Origin: Desulfallas sp. Bu1-1 | GTDB taxonomy: Bacteria > Bacillota > Desulfotomaculia > Desulfotomaculales > Desulfallaceae | Length of the DNA: 64,000 bases | Direction of reading: 5' to 3' | NCBI RefSeq assembly: GCF_015594625.1 | Contig: NZ_JADNRQ010000003.1 | Coordinates: forward strand, 186,001-250,000 | In this document: positions 1-8,677 of the stretch, one piece after another | How the letters are laid out: each line of letters begins with the position of its first letter | Numbering within the stretch: position 1 is the stretch's first letter | Notes under the pieces: model-generated | Databases searched by the model: none | The model's input: only the letters and a program-made list of their open reading frames with translations | Told to the model about the DNA's origin: nothing | Made by a program: the position numbers and the translations under genes

Positions 1-329
1 ACCCCTGCCAGCTTTCCGGCGGCCAAAAACAGCGGGTGGCCATTGCCCGGGCTCTGGCCATGAACCCCAAAATCATGTTGTTTGACGAACCCACATCGGC
101 GTTGGACCCGGAACTGGTGGGGGAGGTATTGCTAGTCATGAAGGAGTTGGCCGGGGAAGGCATGACGATGGTGGTGGTCACCCACGAGATGGGTTTTGCC
201 AAGGAAGTGGCGGACCGGGTGTTTTTCATGGATGACGGCAGGATTGTTGAGGAAGGTCCCCCGTGCGAAATATTTAACAACCCGCGCCACGAGCGCACCC
301 GGGAGTTTTTGGCCCAGGTTTTGAATTGA
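1..329 (+). CDS. Polar amino-acid ABC transporter ATPase (3' fragment)
   Basis: This is the C-terminal half of an ABC ATPase of the GlnQ/HisP class, which powers uptake of polar amino acids through a membrane permease. The frame is open from base 3 and the 5' end lies outside the window. Visible motifs are the signature LSGGQ directly followed by [10 protein letters not shown], Walker B with the D-loop ([13 protein letters not shown]) and the switch histidine ([10 protein letters not shown]). The end FLAQVLN is typical of GlnQ-like proteins. The substrate cannot be told from this part. A terminator follows at 367-401. Confidence 0.93.
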   Translation, partial: PCQLSGGQKQRVAIARALAMNPKIMLFDEPTSALDPELVGEVLLVMKELAGEGMTMVVVTHEMGFAKEVADRVFFMDDGRIVEEGPPCEIFNNPRHERTREFLAQVLN

Positions 330-366
330 GTACAGGATAAAAAAGTACTTTTAGAGGGATAATAAC

Positions 367-401
367 AAAGCCGCCGGTACCAATCATCACGGTGGCTTTT
401 T
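367..401 (+). terminator. Rho-independent terminator after the ABC ATPase gene
   Basis: AAAGCCGCCG (367-376) pairs with CGGTGGCTTT (390-399) and is followed by a short T run. It separates the amino-acid ABC operon from the next gene. Confidence 0.75.
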
Positions 402-428
402 CATTGAATTGCACGAGGTGGTTGCGAT

Positions 429-1133
429 TTGAACGATTGCACCCGGTTTGGAACGGTACGACCATCAAAGACTTTACAGGCTCTGTTCAACCGGATCGCC
501 CGGAAAATGATCAAGTGCATTAAAAAGATTATCATTTGCCTGGTTATCATATTCAGCCCGTTTATCATCTGGGTGATTTTATCCTTAAACAGGGAGCTCA
601 TTGTGATCATGGCCAACTGGAACTGGCTGTCGGGGAACTTTCCCCTTCTGTTCGACGCCCTGGGTGAACAGGTCAATACGGCCGAGTTTGCTCGTGGCTT
701 TAATGAGGCTGCGCTGGGCGGCCTGTTGACCCTTTTCGGCGTAATTGTTACGGTATGGTATTACCAGACGGTCAGGGTTCAGGAAGTAACTGATAAAAGG
801 CTGTTTGTAATTGATGAGTTGTTGGAGGAACTAAAGAAAAACCGGGCCATCATCAATAATATCACCACGGGGAAAGGTGAATTGCCCGGGTATGCCGGCG
901 AGTCCCGCGGTGGTTCCATATTTGTCACCGAGGCCTGGCACAAGATGGGCGCGGACGTGGCCCTTTTGCCCAGGCGGCTGCATTTGCGTTTAAGTGTCTT
1001 GTACGGCAGCCTGAACAGGTGCACCCAAGCCGGTGATTACTGGAAATATAAAGCCACCATTGATCGCATCAACGGGGTTATTTCCGACTTGCACAAGTAC
1101 AGGTGCTCCATCAGCAAGCCGGAGATAGCGTGA
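429..1133 (+). CDS. Hypothetical two-helix membrane protein
   Basis: I do not recognise this 234-residue protein. The TTG at 429 follows a GAGGTG eight bases upstream; an in-frame ATG at 507 is an alternative that would begin at a basic stretch before the first membrane helix. There is one hydrophobic segment near residues 34-52 and a second near 95-113, then a soluble C-terminal half with a charged helix (LLEELKKNRAIINNI). It stands alone between two terminators and faces the opu operon. No catalytic motif is visible, so no function is proposed. Confidence 0.6.
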   Translation: MNDCTRFGTVRPSKTLQALFNRIARKMIKCIKKIIICLVIIFSPFIIWVILSLNRELIVIMANWNWLSGNFPLLFDALGEQVNTAEFARGFNEAALGGLLTLFGVIVTVWYYQTVRVQEVTDKRLFVIDELLEELKKNRAIINNITTGKGELPGYAGESRGGSIFVTEAWHKMGADVALLPRRLHLRLSVLYGSLNRCTQAGDYWKYKATIDRINGVISDLHKYRCSISKPEIA

Positions 1134-1153
1134 AAAGTTTCCCCAATAAAGTA

Positions 1154-1183
1154 AAACAGGGCGACCAGCGGGTCACCCTGTTT
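1154..1183. terminator. Bidirectional terminator between convergent genes
   Basis: AAACAGGGCGACC and GGTCACCCTGTTT form a 13-bp stem with one mismatch around AGCG. It lies between the membrane protein gene and the leftward opuAC gene and can serve both. Confidence 0.7.
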
Positions 1184-1193
1184 GAAATAATCA

Positions 1194-2072
1194 TTATTTA
1201 AATTTGTCCTTGACTTCGTTTAATTCTTCAATTGAATTTATGGTCACGTAGGTGGGTACCACCAGGCCGATTTTGGCACCTTCCAGGTTGGGACCCAGAT
1301 TGTCCACCTGGTCCTTGACCTTGTCGTAGTAATCAGCGTGCGTACCGGGCAACCAGGCCGATACGATGGCGTCAAAATCACCCTTGCCGATGCCGGTCCA
1401 CATTACCCCGGCGTCCACGGCGACCGGTTCAACTTCAAAACCCATATTCTCCAAAACGTTTTTCACCACGTGGGTGCTGGCGATTTCGGAATCCCATTCC
1501 ACGTAACCCAGGGTCACCTTGCCGCTGTTGCCGGTTTCCTTGCCTTTCGGGATCCACTCGTTTACCTTGTCCTGGTTTTCCTTGATCCATTTTTGAGCTG
1601 CTTCGTCGGGTGTCATGCCGTTCTGGATGTCCAACATCACGGCTTCCATGTCGGCGGGGGCCCAGTAGAAGTTGTCAAGCATTTCATAGGCCACGGGATT
1701 GTCTTCCTTCAGTCCTTTGCGCGCGATGGTGGCGATGTGCTCCTCACCGCCGTAAACTCCCTTGGGGTCTTCAAGGTATTTGAGGTCCCACTTGGCAAAC
1801 TTCCAGTGGGGCGTCCAGCCGGTGACAACAATCCACTCTTTGGCGTCAATGGCTTTCTTCAGAGAGGCGGCCATTGCGGCGCTGCTGCTTTCCTGGAGCT
1901 CGAAATCCAGGTTATAATCCTCGATGGCTTTTTCGGTGGCCTTCATGATACCCGCTCCGGGTTCAATCCCCACAATTTTGCCTTTCCCGCCACCTCCGGC
2001 ACACCCGAACACCGCCGCTGCCAGCAGAGCCACTACGGCCAGGATGGATAGCCCCTTGAACAGTTTTTTCAC
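1194..2072 (-). CDS. opuAC: Glycine betaine/proline ABC transporter substrate-binding lipoprotein
   Basis: This is the extracytoplasmic receptor of an OpuA/ProU-type osmoprotectant importer (OpuAC/ProX family, 292 residues). The start is the GTG at 2072, preceded by AAGGAGGAGG; a longer reading has no ribosome binding site. The N-terminus is a lipoprotein signal with Cys in AAAVFGC, so the mature protein is anchored to the outer face of the membrane. The aromatic-rich segments (VVTGWTPHWKFAKW, FYWAP, VMWTG) match the tryptophan cage that binds quaternary ammonium compounds in this family. It is the last gene of the leftward opuAA-AB-AC operon. Betaine, carnitine or proline betaine specificity cannot be decided from sequence alone. 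Confidence 0.92.
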   Translation of the reverse strand: MKKLFKGLSILAVVALLAAAVFGCAGGGGKGKIVGIEPGAGIMKATEKAIEDYNLDFELQESSSAAMAASLKKAIDAKEWIVVTGWTPHWKFAKWDLKYLEDPKGVYGGEEHIATIARKGLKEDNPVAYEMLDNFYWAPADMEAVMLDIQNGMTPDEAAQKWIKENQDKVNEWIPKGKETGNSGKVTLGYVEWDSEIASTHVVKNVLENMGFEVEPVAVDAGVMWTGIGKGDFDAIVSAWLPGTHADYYDKVKDQVDNLGPNLEGAKIGLVVPTYVTINSIEELNEVKDKFK

Positions 2073-2124
2073 AATATCCTCCTCCTTAATAATAATTTTT
2101 TCCAACCGGAGCTACTATTTTTTT

Positions 2125-2943
2125 CTATGTTGTAAAACTTTGCGTGATCCGGTCCAGAATAATGGCAATGATGACAATGGCCAGCCCGCCTTCAAAGCCC
2201 GTAGGCACGTCCAGGCGCTGGATGCCGCGCAACACTTCGGAACCCAGGCCGCCAGCGCCGATCATGGCCGCGATGACCACCATGGAAAGGGAAAGCATAA
2301 TGCACTGGTTGACGCCGGCCATGATGGTGGGCATGGCTACCGGTAGTTGAACCTTTACCAACTTTTGAGCCGGGGTGGAACCAAATGCTTCGGCTGCTTC
2401 AACCAGCTCGACGGGGACCTGCCGGATACCCAGGCCGGTAAGCCGGATGGCCGGCGGCATGGCGAATACCACCGTGGCCACCAAACCCGGTACGGTGCCG
2501 ATATCGAAAAAAAACACTGCCGGAATAAGGTAGACAAACGGTGGCATGGTTTGCATAAAATCCAGGATTGGCATTACGACTTTATGCACCGTATCACTGC
2601 GGGCCGTCCAGATCCCCAGGGGTATGCCGGTGATCAGAGCCACAATGGTGGCGGAAATAACCATGGCCAGCGTATTCATGGATGGTTCCCAGATTCCCAG
2701 GTCATAAATCAAAAGCAAGCCCAGTGCCGTGCCGATCGCGGTTTTCCGGCCGGCTAAAAACCATACCAGCGGTAGGGACAGGATGATGATTATCCAAGCG
2801 GGTGGGGTCATCAGGATAAAACCGAAGGTACTCACGATGGAGTCGATAACCAGGACAATGGCGTTAAACAGCGGGGTGAGGTTGTCAGTGGCCCACCTTA
2901 CCAGTAGGTCTACCCAGTACCCGATCGGAATTTTAGGCAGCAC
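2125..2943 (-). CDS. opuAB: Glycine betaine/proline ABC transporter permease
   Basis: This is the membrane channel subunit of the betaine importer. It is strongly hydrophobic with about six to seven helices. The ABC permease coupling motif is seen as EAAEAFGSTPAQKLVKVQLP, followed by the usual hydrophobic C-terminus. The start is the GTG at 2943 (MLPKIPIGYW). It overlaps the end of opuAA by 11 bases, so the two are probably translationally coupled. A short N-terminal soluble part precedes the first helix, as in ProW/OpuAB proteins. Confidence 0.92.
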   Translation of the reverse strand: MLPKIPIGYWVDLLVRWATDNLTPLFNAIVLVIDSIVSTFGFILMTPPAWIIIILSLPLVWFLAGRKTAIGTALGLLLIYDLGIWEPSMNTLAMVISATIVALITGIPLGIWTARSDTVHKVVMPILDFMQTMPPFVYLIPAVFFFDIGTVPGLVATVVFAMPPAIRLTGLGIRQVPVELVEAAEAFGSTPAQKLVKVQLPVAMPTIMAGVNQCIMLSLSMVVIAAMIGAGGLGSEVLRGIQRLDVPTGFEGGLAIVIIAIILDRITQSFTT

Positions 2944-4135
2944 CTTGTTTGTTTTCCCCCTTTCGCACCATGCCGGCCAGCACGGACCCCCTGACAATAA
3001 TTCCTTTCAGGAAGTTTTGTTCGTCAACGACTGCGATGGGATACCTGGCCCCTGCTACCATGGGAATCAGGTCGGTTAGCGGGGTTTCCGGGGCTACACG
3101 TGGGGTATCCCGGATAATGATATCTTCCAGGGTTTCCTTGTGTTCTTCGATAGCCTGAAGAGCGTCTTCGGCCATAACCAACCCCACCAGTTGCCTGTCC
3201 CGGGAAAGCACGAAAATGCTGGAGATGCCGTTTTCCTTCATCCGGCGTAGGGCCGTCCGGGGGCCGTCCTTGGTGGTTGCGACGACATCGGGCTTTTTCA
3301 TTACGCCCTCGGCTGTGAGCACTTTGGAAATATCCACGTCTTCAACGAACTTTTCCACGTATTCATTGGCCGGGTTGGTGAGAATTTCCTCGGGAGTGCC
3401 GATCTGAATAATGGCCCCGTCTTTCATCAGGGCGATGCGGTCGCCGATTTTCAGAGCTTCGTCCAGGTCATGGGTTACAAAAATAATGGTTTTGTTCAGT
3501 GATGCCTGCAGCGCCAGCAACTCATCCTGCATTCCCTTTCTGATTAGGGGGTCGAGGGCGCTGAACGCCTCATCCATCAAGAGAATATCCGGGTCACTGG
3601 CCAGTGCCCGGGCCAGTCCCACCCGTTGCTGCATACCGCCGCTCAGCTGGTTGGGCATACTGTTCTCCCATTCCTTGAGGCCCACAACTTCCAGCACCCG
3701 GCGGGCTTTTTCCAGCCTTTCTTCTTTGTTGATTCCTTGAATCTCCAGTCCGTATGCCACGTTGTCCACTACGGTGCGATGCGGAAACAGGGCAAAACGC
3801 TGGAAAACCATGCCGAGCTTTTTTCGACGAATTTCCCGCAATTTGTTTTCATCCATGCCGGTTATATCTTCGCCGTCAATCAGCACCCTGCCGCTGGTGG
3901 GCTCGATTAAACGGTTAAGGCAACGGAGCAGGGTGGACTTGCCGCTGCCGGATAAACCCATTAACACAAAGGTTTCCCCCGCTTCGACCTGGAAGGAAAC
4001 ATTATAAACACCAACGGTGTGTTTGGTTGTCTTAAGGATTTCCTCCTTGCTTTTGCCTTCCTGAAGCATTTTTAAGGCGCGGGCGGGGTGATCTCCGAAA
4101 ATTTTAACCAGATTTTCCACGATGATTTTACTCAA
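2933..4135 (-). CDS. opuAA: Glycine betaine/proline ABC transporter ATPase with CBS domains
   Basis: This is the ATPase of the osmoprotectant importer (400 residues, full length for ProV/OpuAA). In order: an N-terminal family extension, Walker A (GLSGSGKST), signature LSGGMQQRVGLARAL, Walker B MDEAFSALDP and switch VTHDLDEAL. After about residue 270 come two CBS repeats (near 280-330 and 340-390), which in OpuA act as an ionic-strength sensor that gates transport. The start is a TTG at 4135 behind AGAAGGTGAT. It is the first gene of the operon; the 200 bases upstream carry copy A of a dispersed repeat. Confidence 0.94.
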   Translation of the reverse strand: MSKIIVENLVKIFGDHPARALKMLQEGKSKEEILKTTKHTVGVYNVSFQVEAGETFVLMGLSGSGKSTLLRCLNRLIEPTSGRVLIDGEDITGMDENKLREIRRKKLGMVFQRFALFPHRTVVDNVAYGLEIQGINKEERLEKARRVLEVVGLKEWENSMPNQLSGGMQQRVGLARALASDPDILLMDEAFSALDPLIRKGMQDELLALQASLNKTIIFVTHDLDEALKIGDRIALMKDGAIIQIGTPEEILTNPANEYVEKFVEDVDISKVLTAEGVMKKPDVVATTKDGPRTALRRMKENGISSIFVLSRDRQLVGLVMAEDALQAIEEHKETLEDIIIRDTPRVAPETPLTDLIPMVAGARYPIAVVDEQNFLKGIIVRGSVLAGMVRKGENKQGAA

Positions 4136-4162
4136 TGAATATCACCTTCTTTCATACCAATC

Positions 4163-4335
4163 GCTGGCATGTGAGAAAACTCGTCATAGTCCCGAAAGTC
4201 CTGACCCTGAAAGGGCGTAAAGTATTGCTCCGGTAGGGTTTTGTAAACGTTAACAAACAGTAACTTTACCATTACGAAGATAATTGTGAAGAGATCGGAG
4301 AAACCACCGGATCGCCAGATACAAGTACCGGTTTT
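4163..4335 (+). repeat. Dispersed intergenic repeat, copy A
   Basis: One of three related intergenic sequences (others at 12190-12456 and 37262-37503). Shared blocks are CGTCATAGTCCC, TGACCCt(n)AGGGCGTaAAGTA, GGAGAAAC and CGGATCGCCAGATACAAGTA. This copy lacks the 5' block of the other two and has an AT-rich centre instead of a hairpin. It lies just upstream of opuAA on the opposite strand, so the opu transcript leader would carry its complement. Confidence 0.65.
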
Positions 4336-4527
4336 GCTGTTAAATTATTATTTTTTATTACATACTAATCCATTTTTGCTTTAATTTTTTAAGATAAGAC
4401 ATCTTGTGAAGTGATTACAAATATGCAGGCAATTTAAGTGTTAATGTTAAGTTGTCACATGATCATTGTACTAAATGATAGATTACTTGTCCAGGATTTT
4501 TCCTGTACACTTTTCCAAGTATTAATA

Positions 4528-4556
4528 TTGACACTCCTTTTACATGTAACTATAAT
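4528..4556 (+). promoter_or_regulatory. SigA promoter of the riboflavin operon
   Basis: TTGACA at 4528-4533 and TATAAT at 4551-4556 with exactly 17 bases between them, about 20 bases before the riboswitch. Both boxes match the housekeeping consensus. Confidence 0.9.
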
Positions 4557-4576
4557 TAACATAAAAAATATATAAA

Positions 4577-4693
4577 CCTTCAGGGACAGGTGAAATTCCG
4601 TACCGGCGGTGAGTATTGTTCCAAGCCCGCGAGCCCGCAAGGGTTGATCCGGTGCAATTCCGGAGCCGACAGTAAAGTCTGGATGGGAGAAGG
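4577..4693 (+). ncRNA. FMN riboswitch (RFN element)
   Basis: The conserved RFN blocks are all present in order: CTTCAGGGACAGGTGAAATT, CCGTACCGGCGGTGAGTA, AGCCCGCGAGCCCGCAAGGG, GATCCGGTGCAATTCCGGAG, CCGACAGTAAAGTCTGGATG and GGGAGAAGG. The aptamer binds flavin mononucleotide and in this class usually causes premature termination of the rib transcript; the terminator at 4756-4787 supplies that arm. It sits between a strong promoter and ribD. Confidence 0.97.
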
Positions 4694-4755
4694 TTGGTGT
4701 TAGGCAAGGCGTTGTTACCGCGCCTTAAGCGGTAGTTATGCTGTTGTTTGATATT

Positions 4756-4787
4756 GCCCTGAAGAGATTATTTCTTCAGGGCTTTTC
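4756..4787 (+). terminator. Riboswitch-controlled terminator in the rib leader
   Basis: GCCCTGAAG (4756-4764) pairs with CTTCAGGGC (4774-4782), followed by TTTT. Its place between the FMN aptamer and ribD makes it the likely expression platform. Confidence 0.88.
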
Positions 4788-4813
4788 GACGTTAAGGCAA
4801 GGAAGGTGGATTT

Positions 4814-5926
4814 TTGCACGCGGAAGACCTTTATTACATGCAGATGGCCCTGGACCTTGCGGCCAAAGCGATGGGGCGCACCAGCCCCAACCCCATGGTG
4901 GGGGCGGTGGTGGTGCGCGACGGCCGGGTGGTCGGCCGGGGCTATCACGCGCGGGCGGGGACCCCGCACGCCGAGGTGCATGCCCTGCGGGAAGCCGGGT
5001 CCGCCGCCCGGGGCGCGACGTTATATGTTACGCTGGAGCCCTGCTGTCACCACGGCCGTACCGGGCCCTGCACCGAAGCGGTGATTGGCGCGGGCGTCAG
5101 CCGGGTGGTTATGGCCATGACCGACCCCAACCCGCTGGTTGCCGGCAAGGGCGCCCAAAGGCTAAAAGAGGCGGGGCTGCAGGTGGAATGCGGCGTGCTG
5201 GAACAGGAAGCCCGGCGTTTGAACGAAGTGTTCATCAAGTACATTACCACCGGCCTGCCTTTCGTGGTGATGAAAACCGCCATGAGCCTGGACGGCAAAA
5301 TTGCCACCGCCGGCGGGGAATCCCGGTGGATTACCGGGCCCGAGTCCAGGGAGTTCGTTCATCGCCTGCGCGACAGGTATGACGCCATCCTGGCCGGGGT
5401 CGGCACCGTGCTGGCCGATGATCCTTCCCTGACTACCAGGTTGACGCAAGGCGAAGGGAAGGACCCTGTGCGGGTGATCCTGGATTCCCGCGCCCGGACG
5501 CCCTGTCATGCCAGGGTGATCAACCAGGTTTCGGAGGCGCCCACCATTATTGTCACCACGCCCGGCGCGCCGCGGGAAAATGTGCGGTTGCTTCAGGAGA
5601 ACGGCGCCGAAATCATGGAAATGCCGGGCGACGCCAACGGGGTTGACCTGGCGGCGCTGCTGCGGGAACTGGGACGGCGGGAAATTACCAGCCTGCTGGT
5701 GGAAGGGGGCGCCCGGGTCAATGGTTCCTTCATTAAGCATAACCTGGTGGACAAGGTTTACTGGTTTGTCGCCCCCAAAATAATAGGTGGGGACGGGGCG
5801 CCGGGACCGGTGGGGGGCGAAGGCGTATCATTGTTGCGGGACGCCCCGGAGATTGATCACATCTCTATAAACCGGTACGGGAAAGATATCTGTATCGAGG
5901 GTTACCTGGTTAAACGGGGTGGTTAG
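4814..5926 (+). CDS. ribD: Riboflavin biosynthesis deaminase/reductase RibD
   Basis: Bifunctional enzyme of riboflavin synthesis (370 residues, normal length). The N-terminal deaminase domain (about 1-145) shows the zinc site HAEVHAL and PCCHHGRTGPC; it deaminates the pyrimidine product of GTP cyclohydrolase II. The C-terminal reductase domain (about 150-370) reduces the ribosyl side chain with NADPH and shows KTAMSLDGKIAT, GVGTVLADDPSLTTR and LLVEGGARVNGSF. The start is a TTG at 4814 behind GGAAGGTGG. It is the first gene after the riboswitch, and ribE starts two bases after its stop. Confidence 0.96.
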   Translation: MHAEDLYYMQMALDLAAKAMGRTSPNPMVGAVVVRDGRVVGRGYHARAGTPHAEVHALREAGSAARGATLYVTLEPCCHHGRTGPCTEAVIGAGVSRVVMAMTDPNPLVAGKGAQRLKEAGLQVECGVLEQEARRLNEVFIKYITTGLPFVVMKTAMSLDGKIATAGGESRWITGPESREFVHRLRDRYDAILAGVGTVLADDPSLTTRLTQGEGKDPVRVILDSRARTPCHARVINQVSEAPTIIVTTPGAPRENVRLLQENGAEIMEMPGDANGVDLAALLRELGRREITSLLVEGGARVNGSFIKHNLVDKVYWFVAPKIIGGDGAPGPVGGEGVSLLRDAPEIDHISINRYGKDICIEGYLVKRGG

Positions 5927-5928
5927 GC

Positions 5929-6591
5929 ATGTTTACGGGACTTGTGGAGGAAAAAGGACAAATTATATCCCTGCGCCGGGGAGCGGACTCCGCCCGGTTG
6001 AAAATAAGCGCCCAACGGATTATGGAGGACATGGAGATTGGCGACAGCATCGCCGTCAACGGGGTTTGCCTTACGGTGACAACCTTTGACAGGGGCGCGT
6101 TTACCGCCGACGTCATGGCCGAAACACTGGCCAAAACCAATCTGGGCGAACTGCAACCGGGCGACCGGGTTAACCTGGAACGGGCTTTGAGGCTGGGCGA
6201 CCGGCTTGGCGGGCACCTGGTCAGCGGTCATATCGACGGCGTGGGCACGATCGTAAAAAGGGAAAAACATGATATAGCCACCCTGATTACCATCGCCGCG
6301 CCGGATGAGGTTATGCGCTACATCATCAAGAAAGGTTCGGTGGCCATCGACGGGACCAGCCTGACGGTGGTTGATTTCGACGAGGGCACTTTTCAGGTGT
6401 CCCTGATTCCCCATACCGCCCACGCCACGGTCCTGGGGGAAAAAAAACCGGGCGACCGGGTCAACCTGGAAGGGGACTTGATCGGCAAATACGTGGAGCG
6501 CTGGATGGGGGCGAGGGATAGGAAAGAAGTGAAAAAAGCAAGGTCCCGTGGTGTTACCGTTGAGTTACTGGCCGAGAATGGTTTTATATAA
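5929..6591 (+). CDS. ribE: Riboflavin synthase alpha chain
   Basis: Catalyses dismutation of two 6,7-dimethyl-8-ribityllumazine molecules to riboflavin. It has the tandem lumazine-binding barrels of the family: MFTGLVEEKG at the start, NGVCLTV in the first repeat and DGTSLTVVD in the second, with GGHLVSGHIDGVG between them. At 220 residues it has the usual length. It begins two bases after ribD and precedes ribBA in the operon. Confidence 0.96.
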   Translation: MFTGLVEEKGQIISLRRGADSARLKISAQRIMEDMEIGDSIAVNGVCLTVTTFDRGAFTADVMAETLAKTNLGELQPGDRVNLERALRLGDRLGGHLVSGHIDGVGTIVKREKHDIATLITIAAPDEVMRYIIKKGSVAIDGTSLTVVDFDEGTFQVSLIPHTAHATVLGEKKPGDRVNLEGDLIGKYVERWMGARDRKEVKKARSRGVTVELLAENGFI

Positions 6592-6642
6592 ATACGCCGG
6601 ATCGCCAATCGAACGATGACTGAAAAGGAAGGAAGGATCAAT

Positions 6643-7848
6643 ATGATTTTCAGCACCATTGAAGAGGCCATCGAGGATATCCGACAAGGTAAAATGCTGG
6701 TCGTAGTTGACGACGAGGACAGGGAAAACGAGGGAGACCTGATCATGGCCGCGGAAAAAGTAACCCCGGAGGCCATCACATTTATGGCCACTTACGGCAG
6801 GGGTTTGATCTGCATGCCCATTGTCGGGTCCAGGCTCGACGAACTGGACTTGCCGGCCATGGTTACTCATAATACCGACCCGCACGGCACGGCGTTCACC
6901 GTGTCCGTGGATTACAAGGAGACCACCACCGGCATTTCGGCCCACGAGCGGGCGGCCACCGTACGGGCTATTCTCGACCCCAACACCAGACCCGAGGACC
7001 TCAGGCGGCCGGGGCATATTTTTCCGCTCCGGGCCAAGGAGGGCGGTGTTCTGCGGCGCGCCGGGCACACCGAGGCGGCGGTGGATTTAACCCGGCTGGC
7101 CGGCATGTACCCCGCCGGCGTAATCTGCGAAATTATGAAAGACGACGGCACCATGGCCAGGGTGCCCGAGTTGATCGAGTTCTGCAAAACCCATGGCTTG
7201 AAGATGATCACCATTGCCGATCTCATCAAGTACCGGCGCCGCCATGAGAAATTGATCCGGCGGGTGGAATCGGCCAAGCTGCCCACCAAGTACGGCAGGT
7301 TTACGGCCATCGCTTACGAAAGTTTATTGGACAAAAAAGAGCACATTGCCCTGGTCAAGGGTGATTTGTCCAGCGTGGAAGCGCCGCTGGTGAGGGTGCA
7401 CTCCGAATGCCTGACCGGTGATGTTTTCGGGTCGTCCCGCTGCGACTGCGGCGATCAACTGGCCCGGGCCCTGGAAATGATCGAGCGCGAAGGCGTGGGC
7501 GTGCTGCTTTACATGCGGCAGGAAGGCCGGGGAATCGGCCTCACCAACAAGATCAGGGCATACAAGCTGCAGGACGAGGGGAAAGATACGGTTGAGGCCA
7601 ACGAGGCACTGGGGTTCCCGGCCGATCTCCGCGATTACGGTATCGGCGCCCAGATTTTGGCCGATCTTGGATTAAGTAAAATCCGGCTGATGACCAATAA
7701 CCCGAGAAAAATCGCCGGCCTGGAAGGGCACGGTTTGAAAGTGGTGGGCCGGGTACCGATAGAGATAAGCCCCGGCAAAGACAACAAGTTCTACCTCAGC
7801 ACCAAAAAGCGCAAACTGGGCCACCTGCTTTCCGTCGTGGAGAAGTAG
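6643..7848 (+). CDS. ribBA: Bifunctional DHBP synthase / GTP cyclohydrolase II
   Basis: Makes both precursors of riboflavin. The N-terminal domain (about 1-200) is 3,4-dihydroxy-2-butanone-4-phosphate synthase, with [13 protein letters not shown] and HTEAAVDL. The C-terminal domain (about 205-400) is GTP cyclohydrolase II, with the zinc site [17 protein letters not shown] and the motif [10 protein letters not shown]. The ATG at 6643 is chosen because GGAAGGA lies 6-7 bases upstream and [12 protein letters not shown] matches the family start; the in-frame ATG at 6616 has no good binding site. An unusual gap of more than 300 bases separates it from ribH. Confidence 0.95.
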   Translation: MIFSTIEEAIEDIRQGKMLVVVDDEDRENEGDLIMAAEKVTPEAITFMATYGRGLICMPIVGSRLDELDLPAMVTHNTDPHGTAFTVSVDYKETTTGISAHERAATVRAILDPNTRPEDLRRPGHIFPLRAKEGGVLRRAGHTEAAVDLTRLAGMYPAGVICEIMKDDGTMARVPELIEFCKTHGLKMITIADLIKYRRRHEKLIRRVESAKLPTKYGRFTAIAYESLLDKKEHIALVKGDLSSVEAPLVRVHSECLTGDVFGSSRCDCGDQLARALEMIEREGVGVLLYMRQEGRGIGLTNKIRAYKLQDEGKDTVEANEALGFPADLRDYGIGAQILADLGLSKIRLMTNNPRKIAGLEGHGLKVVGRVPIEISPGKDNKFYLSTKKRKLGHLLSVVEK

Positions 7849-8163
7849 CGTCTGGCACAGTCTAGGTAGTTCCCCCTGAAAAAGTCCGCGTTGGGATTTC
7901 GTGTTAATTTCCGGGTTGCTAACTCGGACGGCAATGGCTCGCAACACTTTACCGCAATAGTAACTTGTTTCAGAGCCATTGCGGGCAAACTGATATTTTA
8001 CCTCGGGCGCCGGAGAACTCGCGCCCTGCGGGCGCTCGAACATGCACCGGCGCTTATCCTCGGGCTCGCTCGTTCTTTGAATTAAGCTCGTATGCAACCC
8101 TCCAATTAACACGAAGCCCTGCTTAATTTAAGTTTTTCAGGAGTAACTAGGTAGATAAAATTT
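7849..8163 (+). other. Long non-coding spacer inside the rib operon
   Basis: About 315 bases between ribBA and ribH, where neighbouring rib genes are packed tightly. No credible gene is visible. CAATGGCTC (near 7931) and GAGCCATTG (near 7973) form a 9-bp inverted repeat around a loop of about 33 bases, and a GC-rich stretch near 8008-8045 can fold on itself. No T-rich terminator follows, so the operon may read through. Confidence 0.55.
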
Positions 8164-8179
8164 GGAGGAGAGGATTTGA

Positions 8180-8647
8180 TTGGTGAAACACTTTGAAGGC
8201 CACCTGGTGGGAGAAGGCCTGAAATTCGGTATCGTTGTGGGGCGTTTTAACGAATTCATCACCCAGAAGCTGCTCTCGGGCGCGCTGGACGCCCTGCTTC
8301 GCCATGGCGTGGCGGAACAGGACGTTGAGGTGGCCTGGGTTCCCGGGGCCTTTGAAATCCCCATGGTGGCCCGGCGGATGGTGGAAATGGCCCGCTATGA
8401 CGCGGTGATTTGCCTGGGCGCTGTTATCCGCGGGGCTACGCCTCATTTTGACTATGTTGCCGCGGAAGTCTCCAAGGGCATTGCCAAGGTGGGCCTGGAT
8501 ACCGGCAAACCCGTTATATTCGGAGTGATTACCGCGGATACCATCGAACAGGCCATTGAGCGGGCGGGAACCAAAGCCGGAAACAAGGGTTGGGACGCGG
8601 CGGTAACCGCCATAGAAATGGCCAACCTGGTTAAAGCCCTGGTATAA
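8180..8647 (+). CDS. ribH: 6,7-dimethyl-8-ribityllumazine synthase
   Basis: Condenses the ribB product with the ribD product to give lumazine, the substrate of RibE; the family forms 60-subunit capsids. Seen motifs are [36 protein letters not shown] and [12 protein letters not shown], with the catalytic His in the PHFDYV segment. At 155 residues it is standard. The start is TTG 8180 (or GTG 8183) after GGAGGAG. It is separated from ribBA by a long spacer but is the same strand and pathway. Confidence 0.95.
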   Translation: MVKHFEGHLVGEGLKFGIVVGRFNEFITQKLLSGALDALLRHGVAEQDVEVAWVPGAFEIPMVARRMVEMARYDAVICLGAVIRGATPHFDYVAAEVSKGIAKVGLDTGKPVIFGVITADTIEQAIERAGTKAGNKGWDAAVTAIEMANLVKALV

Positions 8648-8677
8648 ACGGGCATAGCAGAATTGTGGGAGGATTAC

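Noticed and set aside
1338-2051. A long plus-strand frame opposite opuAC
   Set aside because: It is the shadow of a clear lipoprotein gene, His- and Gly-rich as antisense frames of GC-rich genes are.
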